Shown piece after piece: positions 29,014 through 39,658 of a stretch of DNA of 64,000 nt. Source of the DNA: Epiperipatus broadwayi (taxonomy: Eukaryota > Onychophora > Udeonychophora > Euonychophora > Peripatidae); contig JAQFVV010012498.1 in assembly GCA_028023455.1 (NCBI GenBank), forward strand, positions 4,011,797 to 4,075,796, in the 5' to 3' direction. The number at the start of each line of letters is the position of its first letter. Positions within the stretch are counted from its first letter, which is position 1. A model generated the notes under the pieces. It made no database searches. It saw nothing but the letters and a program-made list of their open reading frames with translations, and had not been told where the DNA came from. The position numbers were made by a program, and so were the translations under genes.

Positions 29014-32000
29014 TATCTTTACTTCATGATCAATCTCAATCATGTTGTTATTTAAGATATAACAGTTCTTCATTAAGATCTTAACTTTGAAAATGATTAA
29101 TATTTCATCAAAACATCTGGAATTTAATAAACAAATAATATATAGTTTAATATAAAAAAGTCTTTATATTATAGTAATGTTCCTATATTAGATTTTATGT
29201 ATTAAAAGAATTTCTTTTGTATTTAATTTATTTCCATTTTGTGCAAGTTTATTTTTTAGATGTTTATTAAATAACCATAAATACTTTTGGTATGTTTATA
29301 TTAAAGTATTAAAATAAATTATAAATAAATGGCAAGAGAAAATTTAATCATAATACAAATTTTAATTAAAATAAAAATGAATTATGTTATTTATACATGT
29401 ATGATTTTAACTCAAACATTAAATAAAGATACACATCTTTGGGAGTTCATTGTATTAAATATTTATATAATTTTTGTGTAAATTATTTAAATTATCTTAA
29501 AAATATTTTACTTATTCCCTGGAGTTCTAAAAATTATTTTTGGAGGTGTGTACTTCTCTACAAATCTTTTATAAAGTCAATAAAGCACAACATTGTATCA
29601 TTCATTTTAGAAGCACTACAACAATGCTTGCATATACATATGATAGAGAAATATGCCAATATATTAAAAAATAAGTATTACTTACTTTGTAATCTAGCTG
29701 CTGTAAACCTGGAGTGTACCATTCAGCCTTAAATAAACTATGTATTCTAAACAATAGAATTTGAAAGAATGGCTGGCTGAGAAGCTAATAAAGTAAACAG
29801 GGATCCTAAATGCTTGATTCTTTCCAAAGCTATGTCAAGATAGTTTCTGAGATTCCATCTGTACATGAATCATCTTGGCAATGACTATATATAATAAATT
29901 CTCTTTCAGACATTTTGAAATACAATTACTGAAGAAAGCCCCCAGAGAACAATTGTTTACTTCTCTACAGATTAATTAAGTTAACCCTTGGCAAGCTCAA
30001 ATCACTGTGTTGATAAAAAAATTGATTGCCTTGAAATATTTAAACTTCACTGTTTAAGAAGACTGAGATAAATAATTAACATTTTAGACTTTCAATGACT
30101 AATAATAAAAGTTGAATGATTTTTTTTTTAAATATTATTGTGTATCTGTTTCTTAGAATATTTAGAACTCCTAAAAAAGGTATCAAGTCAAGCAAATTAA
30201 TTTTGAATCAAATATTTTTGATGTGTGCACATACAAAACCAATAGCATGTGTTTGAAAGAATGGATTAGATAGGTAAGAGTACATTTACATATGTCTATT
30301 CCTTTACAGCAAAGTAAAACAAAGTATTATTAACTATTGAAATAGTAGTACTATAGGGATAATTTGTAATATCCTTTTGTTTAGCTTTCTATGTTTATCA
30401 CTTATCTGGATTTATGGAGATTTACTTTGATATTTGTTTGATCCTTAATTGTAAAAAACATTATAAACTAACATTCACATTAATATTCAAAGATGTTAAA
30501 CTTTACCGAAGTCATTATTATTTTTTTTTTCCACTGATAAGCTAATAAAAATAAAATATGGATGGTTTATGAATTTATTTCATATATGTTTTATTTATCT
30601 GTGTTAACTTATTAAAAAAAAAACTAGAATCACATGTCAGGCTTAAATAAATATTAACTTTATCCCAAGGTTAATTATTAAAATGTATTTTGAATTTAAT
30701 AAAATTGTTCTTTGATTTCTTAATATATTTTCGGAGCCTCCTTTTCACATTTATTCAATTATATAGAGATAGAAATAGATTTAAATGTAAAAGTGTCATT
30801 ATTTATGCAACAAATTTTTATTACAGTTAGAAATAACTTCACATTTTAACCCCTCCCCCCCCCTACCATTATAAATTGTCGCCAAATCTGTGGAGCTATA
30901 CTATCGTATCGTTACAATATACGTACATATATGTAGGCAATATGACTGTCAGCAAATAGTAATATGCATTATTTTGATTTTAAAAATAACTTCAAAAATT
31001 ACTTTAGACAAGTGTTAATATAAGTAAATTTTAAAATAATGTTAAATTTATTGATGTTCTACAATTTGATTGTAATAAAAAATTAGATATTTCCCAAAAC
31101 GTTATCATCTATTCATTCATATTTAAAACCTTTAATAATAAAAATGTCTTTCTTTGCAACAAATATTTTTTAAAACAAATCTTTTAGATAATGGAAGAAC
31201 ATGAATAAGTTATTAAGTCCATTTATTACCAGAAGCACAGCAAATTGTTGAAAATAAAAATAATATATATATATATATATATTTGTACTTTTCTTTTTTA
31301 AATTATATTTATTTATTATATGTTACTGATAAATAAAAATGTAAGGTGAAAAATTTTAAAAGCTAAAAAAGCAATCTCAATGTCAGATTCTAAATAAAAA
31401 ACTTTAAATAAATAAAAAAATGCTAACAATTGAATACTCGTTTACAAAATATAGTGTTTCAGGTATCATGGAGAATATTCAAATAAGTTCAGGGTTGTTT
31501 AGATTGCCAGCCACCTTTAAACTATCTACCACTTAATATTGCATGATAAGTTAATAGTCATTTTTAAAGATTATGAAATTACTAACAATCATATAAAATG
31601 TGGATAATGAAATGACTTCTATATAAGAGTTAATTGCAAATTCGTAATCAGCAACCAATAATATCATTTGTAATCCTGGAGTTAAGATTGTAGCTTATTA
31701 AAATTAATACCTATTTTCAGTTTCAGTCACTTGAATGTACTCTTTTCTCATTATCTCTCTTTTGTTTTTACTTTACAAATTTGCACACCACAGAGTGATT
31801 AGAAACTTTTTTGAGTTTTTTTTTCTATTTGTAACTATATATGAAAATGAAAATATTCAGAGCCTTAGCAGGAACAAGATCATAACTGAGTCTAGTTTTA
31901 GCAGATGAAAATGTTTAGTTGTGTTCTTGCATGGGGAAATACAATCAATAATTAGTTACTCTAAAACTACATTAGAGATAGCAATTGTACTTGGTAAATA

Positions 32001-33430
32001 ATTCTAAATGATTAATTAAAGTGCTTTAAATGACCTGTTTTTCAAACCAAACTAAATTGCAATGCCTTAAAATAATATATTTAAAAGATAAAAACATTTT
32101 CAATGTCAATAACTATAATAATTATTAATAAAATTAATGATATTGCAATTCTTTAATATAGGTACATAAGATGAGTGGGATCTAATTTATAAGAAATCTT
32201 TAAAATTTAATCTTAAGATAGCAATAATTGCTAAGAAATAGTAAATATTTAAAATTAATGCAGATGCCTTTAGTAGAAATTATTTTCCAGGAAGATAAGA
32301 TTTAATTTAATAGTTTTAGAGTAGCAGATTACCAAGTAAAAGAAAATTGCATAATGATTATTTTCTCTTTAGTCTAACATGATGTCTTTTATTTTTGCCA
32401 AATACTAGATGTATAAAATGAATATATAATAATAGATAAAAGTTGCACAGTAAGATATATGCCTATTTTATCAGTTCATTCACTTTAACTTTGCATTCAA
32501 AAAGTTAACAAAATGGAAGACTTATTTTGGATAGTGTTATTCCATCAAAATCATTAAAAGACCAAAAATGTTGAAGTCCTTATTGTGTATATTAATAGAA
32601 AAGTAAACTATACCTAACAGTTATTGAAAATATTAGCACTGTGTTTACTAACTCTAATGATTAGTTAATGAACAACATTGATAATGACTACCACAAACAA
32701 CACTTTATTTAAATAAAAATGAAATGAAAGTAGTTATTAAGAAACTTAAATGCATCCATTCTCAGATTACTGATGTTTTTAATTTTAATTTGGAGTCAGA
32801 AATTGATATGTATTAAATCATTAATTTACATATTATTCTCACAGACATGTAATTAAAAATTTGAATCAATCACATATAAATAAGTACAATTAAATATTTT
32901 AGAACATGATAAAATAGTTATCTGCAAAAAGTGTGATATTTGAAAAAGTTGTTAAATACAGTTTTAATTACATAATATAATTTATGTATTTTGGAATAGT
33001 ATAGAATTGAATAATTTTAATAATGCTATTAAAGTTATATATAAATTGAAACAGATTCAGTATAGTGACCAATAAAAACACCAAACAATAAAGATTAATA
33101 TAATTAAAGTGAGACTGAAAATATAGAAATTGGAAATGTTAAAAAATAATAAGAATTCAAAGAGTTCTTAAAATAAATTGAAATACAATCATTTACATTG
33201 CGTTTATAAAAAGAGAAACAATAAATGAAGTAACCCAAGATACAGATGAGAATTACATATTTGTATTTTACACAAAAATTTTACTCACTATTAAATAAAT
33301 ATTAACATGCCATATGCATAAGAAGAAATAAATGGAAAAATACATTGAAAAACTTTCAGCAATATATTTAGTAAAGAAAACAAAAATTGATTTAACACAT
33401 AATATATATTAATATCATAATTCTTATATA
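29014..33430. other. AT-rich interval, no gene seen
   Basis: Over 4 kb with no element ends, convincing frames or long repeats. A short C-rich run occurs at about 30850-30860. The frame at 29439-29732 has no motif, compositional support or neighbours, and is not called. Confidence 0.55.
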
Positions 33431-33579
33431 TATATGAAAAACAAAACAAGTTTTATATACGTAAAAACCTGCTATCACTTGTATTAATGATCAATAGATG
33501 GAGCTTTACCAAGACCTCCAAACAAGCGTATTTGTTTACATAAACATCAGAGTCAATATTTACTGTCTCTTTCATTTTG

Positions 33580-33639
33580 CTCCACCCTCAGATCAGCTGA
33601 TTTCAAGCTGATTTGCTCTCATCAGTGAAGGGATAGGAG
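33580..33639 (-). ncRNA. Type I hammerhead ribozyme, intact core (A1)
   Basis: Read 5' to 3' on the minus strand: helix I strand CTCC, bulge TAT, CCCT, bulged T, CA (33639-33626). Then CTGATGA (33625-33619), helix II GAGC/GCTT with loop AAATCA, and GAAA (33604-33601). Then a tiny helix III made from TCAGCTGA, the cleavage triplet ending TC (33592-33591), and the helix I partner TGAGGG, T, GGAG. All invariant core positions are present and helix I pairs on both sides of an internal loop, as needed for loop-loop contact. The GU pair closing helix II and very short helix III suggest a minimal form that may work better as a dimer. Predicted cleavage is after 33591. Confidence 0.85.
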
Positions 33640-33992
33640 ATAGAAACTAGACCTAAATATTAACTCCAAGCGTTTATGCAAAATGTTTCTATCAGTTTGC
33701 AAGCATGAATTTTTTAGACACCTAAATGTCTTCAAACTCAGCATATCAAACTAGATAGCTATGTGGGTCTGATATCAGTTCAGTTTCTCCACATAATCAA
33801 ATTTCTGCAATCTATATCATTGCAAGAAAACTTTAAAGGTACATTTATGAAAAACAAAACAAGTTTTATATACGTAAAAACCTGCTATCGCTTGTATTAA
33901 TGATCAATAGATGGAGCTTTACCAAGACCTCCAAACAAGCGTATTTGTTTACATAAACGTCAGAGTCAATATTCACTGTCTCTTTTATTTTG

Positions 33993-34052
33993 CTCCACCC
34001 TCAGATCAGCTGATTTCAAGCTGATTTGCTATCATTAGTGAAGGGATAGGAG
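33993..34052 (-). ncRNA. Hammerhead ribozyme, core mutated (A2)
   Basis: Same architecture as A1 at 413 bp spacing, but the core reads CTAATGA instead of CTGATGA. The changed G is invariant, so this copy should be inactive. Helix I and the GAAA and cleavage site are kept. Confidence 0.8.
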
Positions 34053-34522
34053 TTACAAACTAGACCTAAATATTAACTCCAAGTGTTTATGCAAAACGTT
34101 TCTATCAGTTTGCAAGCATGATTTTTTTAGACACCTAAATGTCTTCAAACTCAGCCTATCAAACTAGATAGCTATGTGGGTCTGATATCAGTTCAGTTTC
34201 TCCACATAATCAAAGCTTCTGCAATCTATATCAGTACAAGAAAACTTTAAAGATACATTTATGAAAAACAAAACAAGTTTTATATACGTAAAAACCTGTT
34301 ATCACTTTTATTAAAGCTCCATCTATTGATCATTCTTGCAATGATATAGATTTCAGAAGCTTTGATTATGTGGAGAAACTGAACTGATATCTAACCCACA
34401 TAGTTATCTAGTTTGATAAGCTGAGTTTGAAGACATTTAGGTGTCTAAAAAATTCATGCTTACAAACTGATAAAAACGTTTTGCATAAACACTTGGAGTT
34501 AATATTTAGGTCTAGTTTCTAA

Positions 34523-34582
34523 CTCCTATCCCTTCACTGATGACAGCAAATCAGCTTGAAATCAGCTGATCTGAGGGTGGAG
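34523..34582 (+). ncRNA. Hammerhead ribozyme, intact core (A3)
   Basis: CTGATGA at 34537-34543, GAAA, and the TC cleavage site followed by TGAGGG-T-GGAG; helix I CTCC and CCCT pair fully. The first helix II position is C facing T, leaving only a three-pair AGC/GCT helix II. Confidence 0.8.
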
Positions 34583-34936
34583 CAAAATGAAAGAGACAGT
34601 GAATATTGACTCTGACATTTATGTAAACAAATACACTTGTTTGGAGGTCTTGGTAAAGCTCCATCTATTCATCATTAATACAAGCAATAGCAGGTTTTTA
34701 CGTATATAAAACTTGTTTTGTTTTTCATAAATGTACCTTTAAAGTTTTCTTGCAATGATATAGATTGCAGAAGCTTTGATTATGTGGATAAATTGAACTG
34801 ATATCAGACCCACATAGCTATCTAGTTTGATAGGCTGAGTTTGAAGACATTTAGGTGTCTAAAAAATTCATGCTTGCAAACTGATAGAAACGTTTTGCAT
34901 AAACGCTTGGAGTTAATATTTAGGTCTAGTTTCCAA

Positions 34937-34996
34937 CTTCTATCCCTTCACTGATGAGAGAAAATCAGCTTGAAATCAGCTGATCTGAGGGTGGAT
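34937..34996 (+). ncRNA. Hammerhead ribozyme, helix changes (A4)
   Basis: CTGATGA at 34951-34957 and GAAA intact. The outer helix I pair block is CTTC against GGAT and helix II is GAGA/GCTT, so both are weakened. Confidence 0.75.
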
Positions 34997-35346
34997 CAAA
35001 ATGAAAGAGACAGTGAATATTGACTCTGACATTTATGTAAACAAATACGCTTGTTTGGAGGTCTTCATAAAGCTCCATCTATTGATCATTAATACAAGTG
35101 ATAGCAGGTTTTTATGTATATAAAAGTTTTGTTTTTCATAAATGTACCTTTAAAGTTTTCTTGCAATAATATAGATTGCATGAGCTTTGATTATGTGGAG
35201 AAACTGAACTGATATCAGACCCACATAGCTATCTAGTTTGATAGGCTGAGTTTGAAGACATTTAGGTGTCTAAAAAATTCATGCTTGCAAACTGATAGAA
35301 ATGTTTTGCATAAACGCTTGGAGTTGATATTTAGGTCTAGTTTCTA

Positions 35347-35393
35347 ACTCCGAAGAGCAAATCAGCTTAAAATCAGCTAATCTGAGGGTGGAG
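35347..35393 (+). ncRNA. Hammerhead remnant lacking the CTGATGA core (A5)
   Basis: A deletion of roughly 14-17 bp removed the inner helix I strand and the catalytic core; GAAA became AAAA. The outer CTCC and TGAGGG-T-GGAG parts persist. Non-functional. Confidence 0.75.
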
Positions 35394-35747
35394 CAAAATG
35401 AAAGAGACAGTGAATATTGACTCTGATGTTTATGTAAACAAATACGCTTGTTTGGAGGTCTTGATAAAGCTCCATCTATTGATCATTAATACAAGTGATA
35501 GCAGGTTTTTACATATATAAAACTTGTTTTGTTTTTCATAAATGTACATTTAAAGTTTTCTTGCAATGATATAGATTGCAGAAGCTTTGATTATGTGGAG
35601 AAACTGAACTGATATCAGACCCACATAGCTATCTAGTTTGATAGGCTGAGTTTGAAGACATTTAGGTGTCTAAAAAATTCATGCTTGCAAACTGATAGAA
35701 ACGTTTTGCATAAACGTTTGGAGTTAATATTTAGGTCTAGTTTCTAA

Positions 35748-35807
35748 CTCCTATCCCTCCACTGATGAGAGCAAATCAGCTTGAAATCAGCTGATATGAG
35801 GGTGGAG
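35748..35807 (+). ncRNA. Hammerhead ribozyme, intact core with TA cleavage site (A6)
   Basis: CTGATGA at 35762-35768, helix II GAGC/GCTT and GAAA present. The nucleotide at the cleavage site is A rather than C, which the UH rule permits. The helix I outer CTCC/GGAG pairing is kept. Confidence 0.8.
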
Positions 35808-35895
35808 CAAAATAAAAGAGACAGTGAATATTGACTCTGACGTTTATGTAAACAAATACGCTTGTTTGGAGGTCTTGGTAAAGCTCCATCTATTG

Positions 35896-35899
<4 letters not shown>

Positions 35900-35943
<44 letters not shown>

Positions 35944-35968
35944 CAATATATATATATATATATATATA
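35900..35968. repeat. (AT)n microsatellite between array A and TIR element
   Basis: Pure AT broken once by GATCA, a short copy of the array-edge bases, directly abutting the next element at 35969. Confidence 0.95.
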
Positions 35969-37648
35969 GGTAAAAGCCTGAAATCCAGGCATGGCCACTT
36001 GGGGCATTGTTTAGTGTCAAAACACATAAAAATGTTGTTTCGGCGGCTGCAAACCTTACAGGCTAATACAACATTTACGTATTGTATTAAGCCTTGAGCT
36101 AGGCTGCTTTACATGACATTGCACAAAAATATTATGGCCAGTTTTGTGCTTCGAAGCTATTTACACATATTTGTTCTATTCATAGCTGATTACAGTATCG
36201 CTTGAGGGTGTTTAAATTTCAAGGCAGTATGACTTTTTCAAATCTCCGTAATAGAGTAATGCCATTTTGATTTAAAAGATGTTGTTAATTATTAATAATT
36301 GTCATATGGTCTCCACCCTTCCTGGAAAAAAGGTTAATATGTAAAAAATTGGCAAAGTGTATGTTCAAACAGGCTTCGACAAAGCTCATGCACTAAGTCA
36401 CATTTCAGTGTGGGGAAAATATTCAAGACCACTAAAAGGTCTGAGATGAACATGCAATTTTGTAACTTTTTTTCAGATAAATTGCTGAGTACAAAAAGTG
36501 TGTAAGATTGTATTTTTTTTTGTCAGGGACATGTAATGTCCACTTTTTATTACAGCAATAAAATCAAATAAATAATTTTAAAGTTTGTGTCCAAAGTTTG
36601 TGTCCTTTTTTTCTGTTTTTTATTTCATTAAAAATTGACAAGTATTTGGATTTAATTTTTTGCAGTGGGGTTAAAATAAATGATGACTTTTGTTGATTTT
36701 TTGTTAAGAATAACAAATTACAAAATACACCCCACCCCCAAAAGCAGTTTATTGTAGAAGGCTAAAAAAAAAGGTAATTCAAACGAAATAGAAATCAAAG
36801 TAAAAAGTGAGAAAAAGGTTGTTTAAAAACAAGAAAAAAAGTTCCCAATTTCTTGACTTTTTGTTACAATTCTTTTTCCAAGTGTGTGGGGGTGGGTGTT
36901 TGAAAACAAATTTTTAATTGACAAAAACACAAAAGGAAATTTTGATTTAATATTAAGAAAAACAATTATGTCAACCAAAAAGAAATCAAAATTCGAAACA
37001 AGTCCCAAAGTTGATTCTCTTTTTTCAGCACTGTTAAAATAATTGACTATTTTTGTAGCCTTTTTGTTAATAATAACAGTACGAATTACCCCCCTCCCCA
37101 CTCAAAAAACTGTCTCTTGTAGTAGCCAAAAAAAAGACTAATTCAAACATAATCTAAATCAAAGTGAAAACAAGTTGTGTTTAAAAAAAAAGTAAAATTA
37201 ATAATAATAATAATAAGAAAAACCATTTACTCAAGCCAAAAAAAAAATAAAAGAAAAGTAGAATTAAATTCTAAACAAGTCACAAATAATTGTAATCTAT
37301 TTTTTTGGTGGTGGGATTCAAACAAATTTTTTTGACATCATGAAACGGTCTGAAGTTTTCAAATGATAAAAAGAAAAAAAAAAAAAACAATTAGCAAACT
37401 TTGTTGAAAAAATATCAGGTTTCAACAAACCCACAAAAAGTAATGAAAATGAATATCAAAATTTGTTTAATAATAAAGAAATCACGTTCTAAATGAAATA
37501 AAAATTATTAGTTTAATCAATATTAGAAAAAAAAATATTGTTGTATAAAAAAAGAAAAAGTTGTGGCGGCAGGTAACATTATATTTCATTGATTTTGTCT
37601 AGCATCAATGCTCCAAGTGGCTTTGCCCAGATTTCAGGCTTTTACCTA
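35969..37648. mobile_element. 1.68-kb terminal-inverted-repeat element, non-coding
   Basis: Terminal inverted repeats of about 41 bp (35969-36009 and 37608-37648), starting GGTAAAAGCCTGAAAT and differing at a handful of positions. Bases outside are TATA on both sides, so a TA or TATA duplication is possible but cannot be proven within (AT)n. The interior is A-rich with an imperfect tandem duplication (about 36663-36830 and 37025-37190). No transposase frame; the minus-strand frame at 36823-37101 has no motif. A diverged relative of the right end is at about 50710-50800. Superfamily unknown. Confidence 0.75.
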
Positions 37649-37849
37649 TATTTACTATATAAAACAAAAATTGTATAAAATTAAATATATGCAAATTAAT
37701 AGTTTTCAGCATCGTTATTTTCTTCTTTTTTAAGTTAATATATTATAAGAAGATCAATTTTGAAAAAAAGAATTTTATAATATATTTTTTTGTATAACCA
37801 GATCACACAGAGAGTGAGTTTGATCTATTTTTTTTCTGTAGAGCAAATT

Positions 37850-37850
<1 letters not shown>

Positions 37851-37898
<48 letters not shown>

Positions 37899-37920
37899 AA
37901 ATGAAGAGATTTTCACGGGT

Positions 37921-38001
<81 letters not shown>
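37851..38001. repeat. (AT)n microsatellites
   Basis: Two long AT tracts (37851-37895 and 37923-38001) separated by a 27-bp unique piece. Ile-Tyr frames here are artefacts. Confidence 0.97.
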
Positions 38002-38004
<3 letters not shown>

Positions 38005-38580
38005 GATTTGAACCTAGGATTTTTAGTCTATATTCATTCTCCACTCCATCTAAAACAACTGACAGACATTACCCTTTCAACTACACAACTGTCTATTGCA
38101 ATGAAAAACCAATAATGGAATGCTCAAAACCCTTGGTGGATTTGATATCATAGTCATACCCATGTAGATATTATATCAATCTAATGCCTTATATTTATAA
38201 GACCGTTACTTATCCATTTATATTATTAAGAGGTGAATGGGATAGTCTTATACTATGATGTAGCCTATTTTCAAGACAATATGTAACTAGTCTGGGGATA
38301 TTGAATGAGTAGGCACTAGATAGGGATTTTATGCACAAGCCTTCTGACATCCATTGATTACTCTGATTAGCACAAGGTGGCACTACTACATGGAGAGTTT
38401 TTGCCTATTTACTAACAGTTATGTGCTATCATGGGATGGTGATCATGTGATGTTTAGTGGTTTAACTTACATATTTATTCAGTATATTGAATGTTCACTA
38501 TAGCAAATAGAGGCATTTGACTTCAATATTTTCTGTCTATATTCATCCTCCGCTCCATCTCAAATAACTTTTACACATAA
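38002..38580. repeat. Direct repeat pair about 510 bp apart
   Basis: Sequence at 38002-38060 (TTTAGTCTATATTCATTCTC, then CACTCCATCT) recurs at 38512-38570 with a few changes. The segment between has no frame. The 38381-38455 part shares rearranged blocks with 51223-51298. Confidence 0.55.
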
Positions 38581-38837
38581 CCACACACATATGAAAAAGA
38601 TAAATGATCCCCAACATAAGTATTTTGTACAGTACTTATCATTTAAGCCAATCATAATCTCCCACACATATAAACAATCAGAGCATAGCTTATTTATATA
38701 TAACTATAATTTAATAATTACTTGTTATAAATATAATTTGTAAGTTTGTTAAATGAAAATTTAATTTATCCTTTTATAGTCATAAAATGAAAAAAATAGG
38801 GACCAATTCATATATATATATATATATATATATAATA

Positions 38838-39562
38838 TCAAAACGACCCCAAATCCAAAATTAATCCAGACCAGCATAAAAATAATATTAAAACACAACC
38901 TAAGGTTTCACTGCTACAAGCAGACTTCTCAAGTGTAAAGAACTACAAAAACTACACAATATATATAATATTAAAAACTACCCAAAAATCCATTCACTTC
39001 CCATCCACCCTTAATATTAAAAGAACTCTTAAATAAGTTAATTACTTCAGAATAATACATTTTCAATAATAAAGACTCCTTAATTCTTCTTTTGATTTCA
39101 TTTCTCTCAAAGAAGACAACCTTAGCTTCATCAAAATCAATAGTGTGGCCTGAATCTTTTTCAAGGACTTACAAAGCAGAACTAAGATATTTAGAGTTAA
39201 AAATAGATATCTTAGTTCTGCTTTGTATGTCCATGAAAAAGATACAGGCCACACTATTGATTTTGATGAAGCTAAGGTTGTCTTCTTTGAGGGAAATGAA
39301 ATCAAAAGAAGAATTAAAGAGTCTTTATTATTGAAAATTTATCATTCTAAAGCAATTAACTTATTTAAGAGTTCTTTTAATATTAAGGGTGGATGGGAAG
39401 TGAATGGATTTGTGGGTAGTTTTTAATATTATATATATATTGTGTAGTTTTTGTAGTTCTTTACACTTGAGACGTCTGCTTGTAGCAGTGAAACCTTAAG
39501 TTGTGTTTTAATATTATTTTTATGCTGGTCTGGTTTAATTTTGGATTTGGGGTAGTTTTGGT
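38838..39562 (+). mobile_element. Penelope-like element 3' fragment with inverted copy (locus B)
   Basis: Arms of about 355 bp (38838-39190 and 39207-39562) are close reverse complements around a 16-bp loop. The plus arm encodes the last part of a GIY-YIG endonuclease followed by a 3' tail. Each tail holds the stem-loop CTGC-TTGTA-GCAG followed by TGAAACC, preceded by CTTGAGA. This tail motif is shared with the copy at 47.45 kb. The unit lies between (AT)n tracts at 38813-38834 and 39595-39616. The left arm also gives a frame (39063-39305, minus) that is only the antisense or inverted copy. Confidence 0.8.
39208..39426 (+). pseudogene. GIY-YIG endonuclease C-terminal fragment of a Penelope-like element
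   Basis: The frame reads YLSSALYVHEKDTGH, then FFEGNEIKRRIKESLL, then SKAINLFKSSFNIKGGW. This aligns residue by residue with YLNSALYIHELNTGH, FYEKNELKRRIKKTLM and SEAINLMKASFDIKGRW of the 47-kb copy. The catalytic Glu region (EGNEIKRR) is present; the GIY and YIG motifs and reverse transcriptase are missing, cut at the palindrome centre. Stop at 39426. Confidence 0.8.
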
Positions 39563-39581
39563 TTTATATTGACTAGTTTAG

Positions 39582-39626
39582 CTTTATGCTTGTAATATAT
39601 ATATATATATATATATAAGCATAAAG
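39582..39626. repeat. (AT)n-centred palindrome
   Basis: CTTTATGCTT at 39582-39591 is repeated inverted (AAGCATAAAG, 39617-39626) across an (AT)n tract. Confidence 0.75.
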
Positions 39627-39636
39627 ATATATATAT

Positions 39637-39654
39637 ACGACGCTCTTCCGATCT
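39637..39654. other. Illumina adapter sequence embedded in the assembly
   Basis: ACGACGCTCTTCCGATCT is exactly the last 18 bases of the standard Illumina TruSeq read 1 adapter. It lies between two (AT)n tracts and is GC-rich in an otherwise AT-only context. It is almost certainly untrimmed adapter joined during assembly or gap filling, so contiguity across this point is doubtful. Confidence 0.9.
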
Positions 39655-39658
39655 ATAT

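Larger units (their letters stand above)
33431..35900. mobile_element. Retrozyme-like array with hammerhead ribozymes (array A)
   Basis: About six copies of a roughly 414-bp non-coding unit. Two lie on the minus strand (33431-34311) and four on the plus strand (34312-35900), head to head. Ribozyme positions give periods of 413 (33580 to 33993) and 414 bp (34523 to 34937). Every unit has or had a type I hammerhead ribozyme. Tandem, short, non-coding units with type I hammerheads define retrozymes; transcripts would self-cleave into unit-length RNAs able to be circularised. The array abuts (AT)n at both ends, at TTTTTCATA on the left and GATCAT on the right. No coding capacity, so mobility would need proteins in trans. 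Confidence 0.8.

Noticed and set aside
29439-29732. 97-codon plus-strand frame in the empty 29-33 kb interval
   Set aside because: No motif, no splice or promoter context, composition like surrounding non-coding DNA.
33431-35900. CRISPR-like or ordinary satellite array
   Set aside because: Units are about 414 bp, in both orientations, with a ribozyme fold; no short repeat-spacer pattern, and context is eukaryotic.
36823-37101. 92-codon minus-strand frame in the TIR element as transposase
   Set aside because: Low-complexity A/T composition, no DDE/D or zinc-finger motif, too short.
39063-39305. Mirror frames 39063-39305 (-) and 39092-39334 (+)
   Set aside because: Antisense or inverted shadows created by the palindrome; the real PLE frame is 39208-39426.
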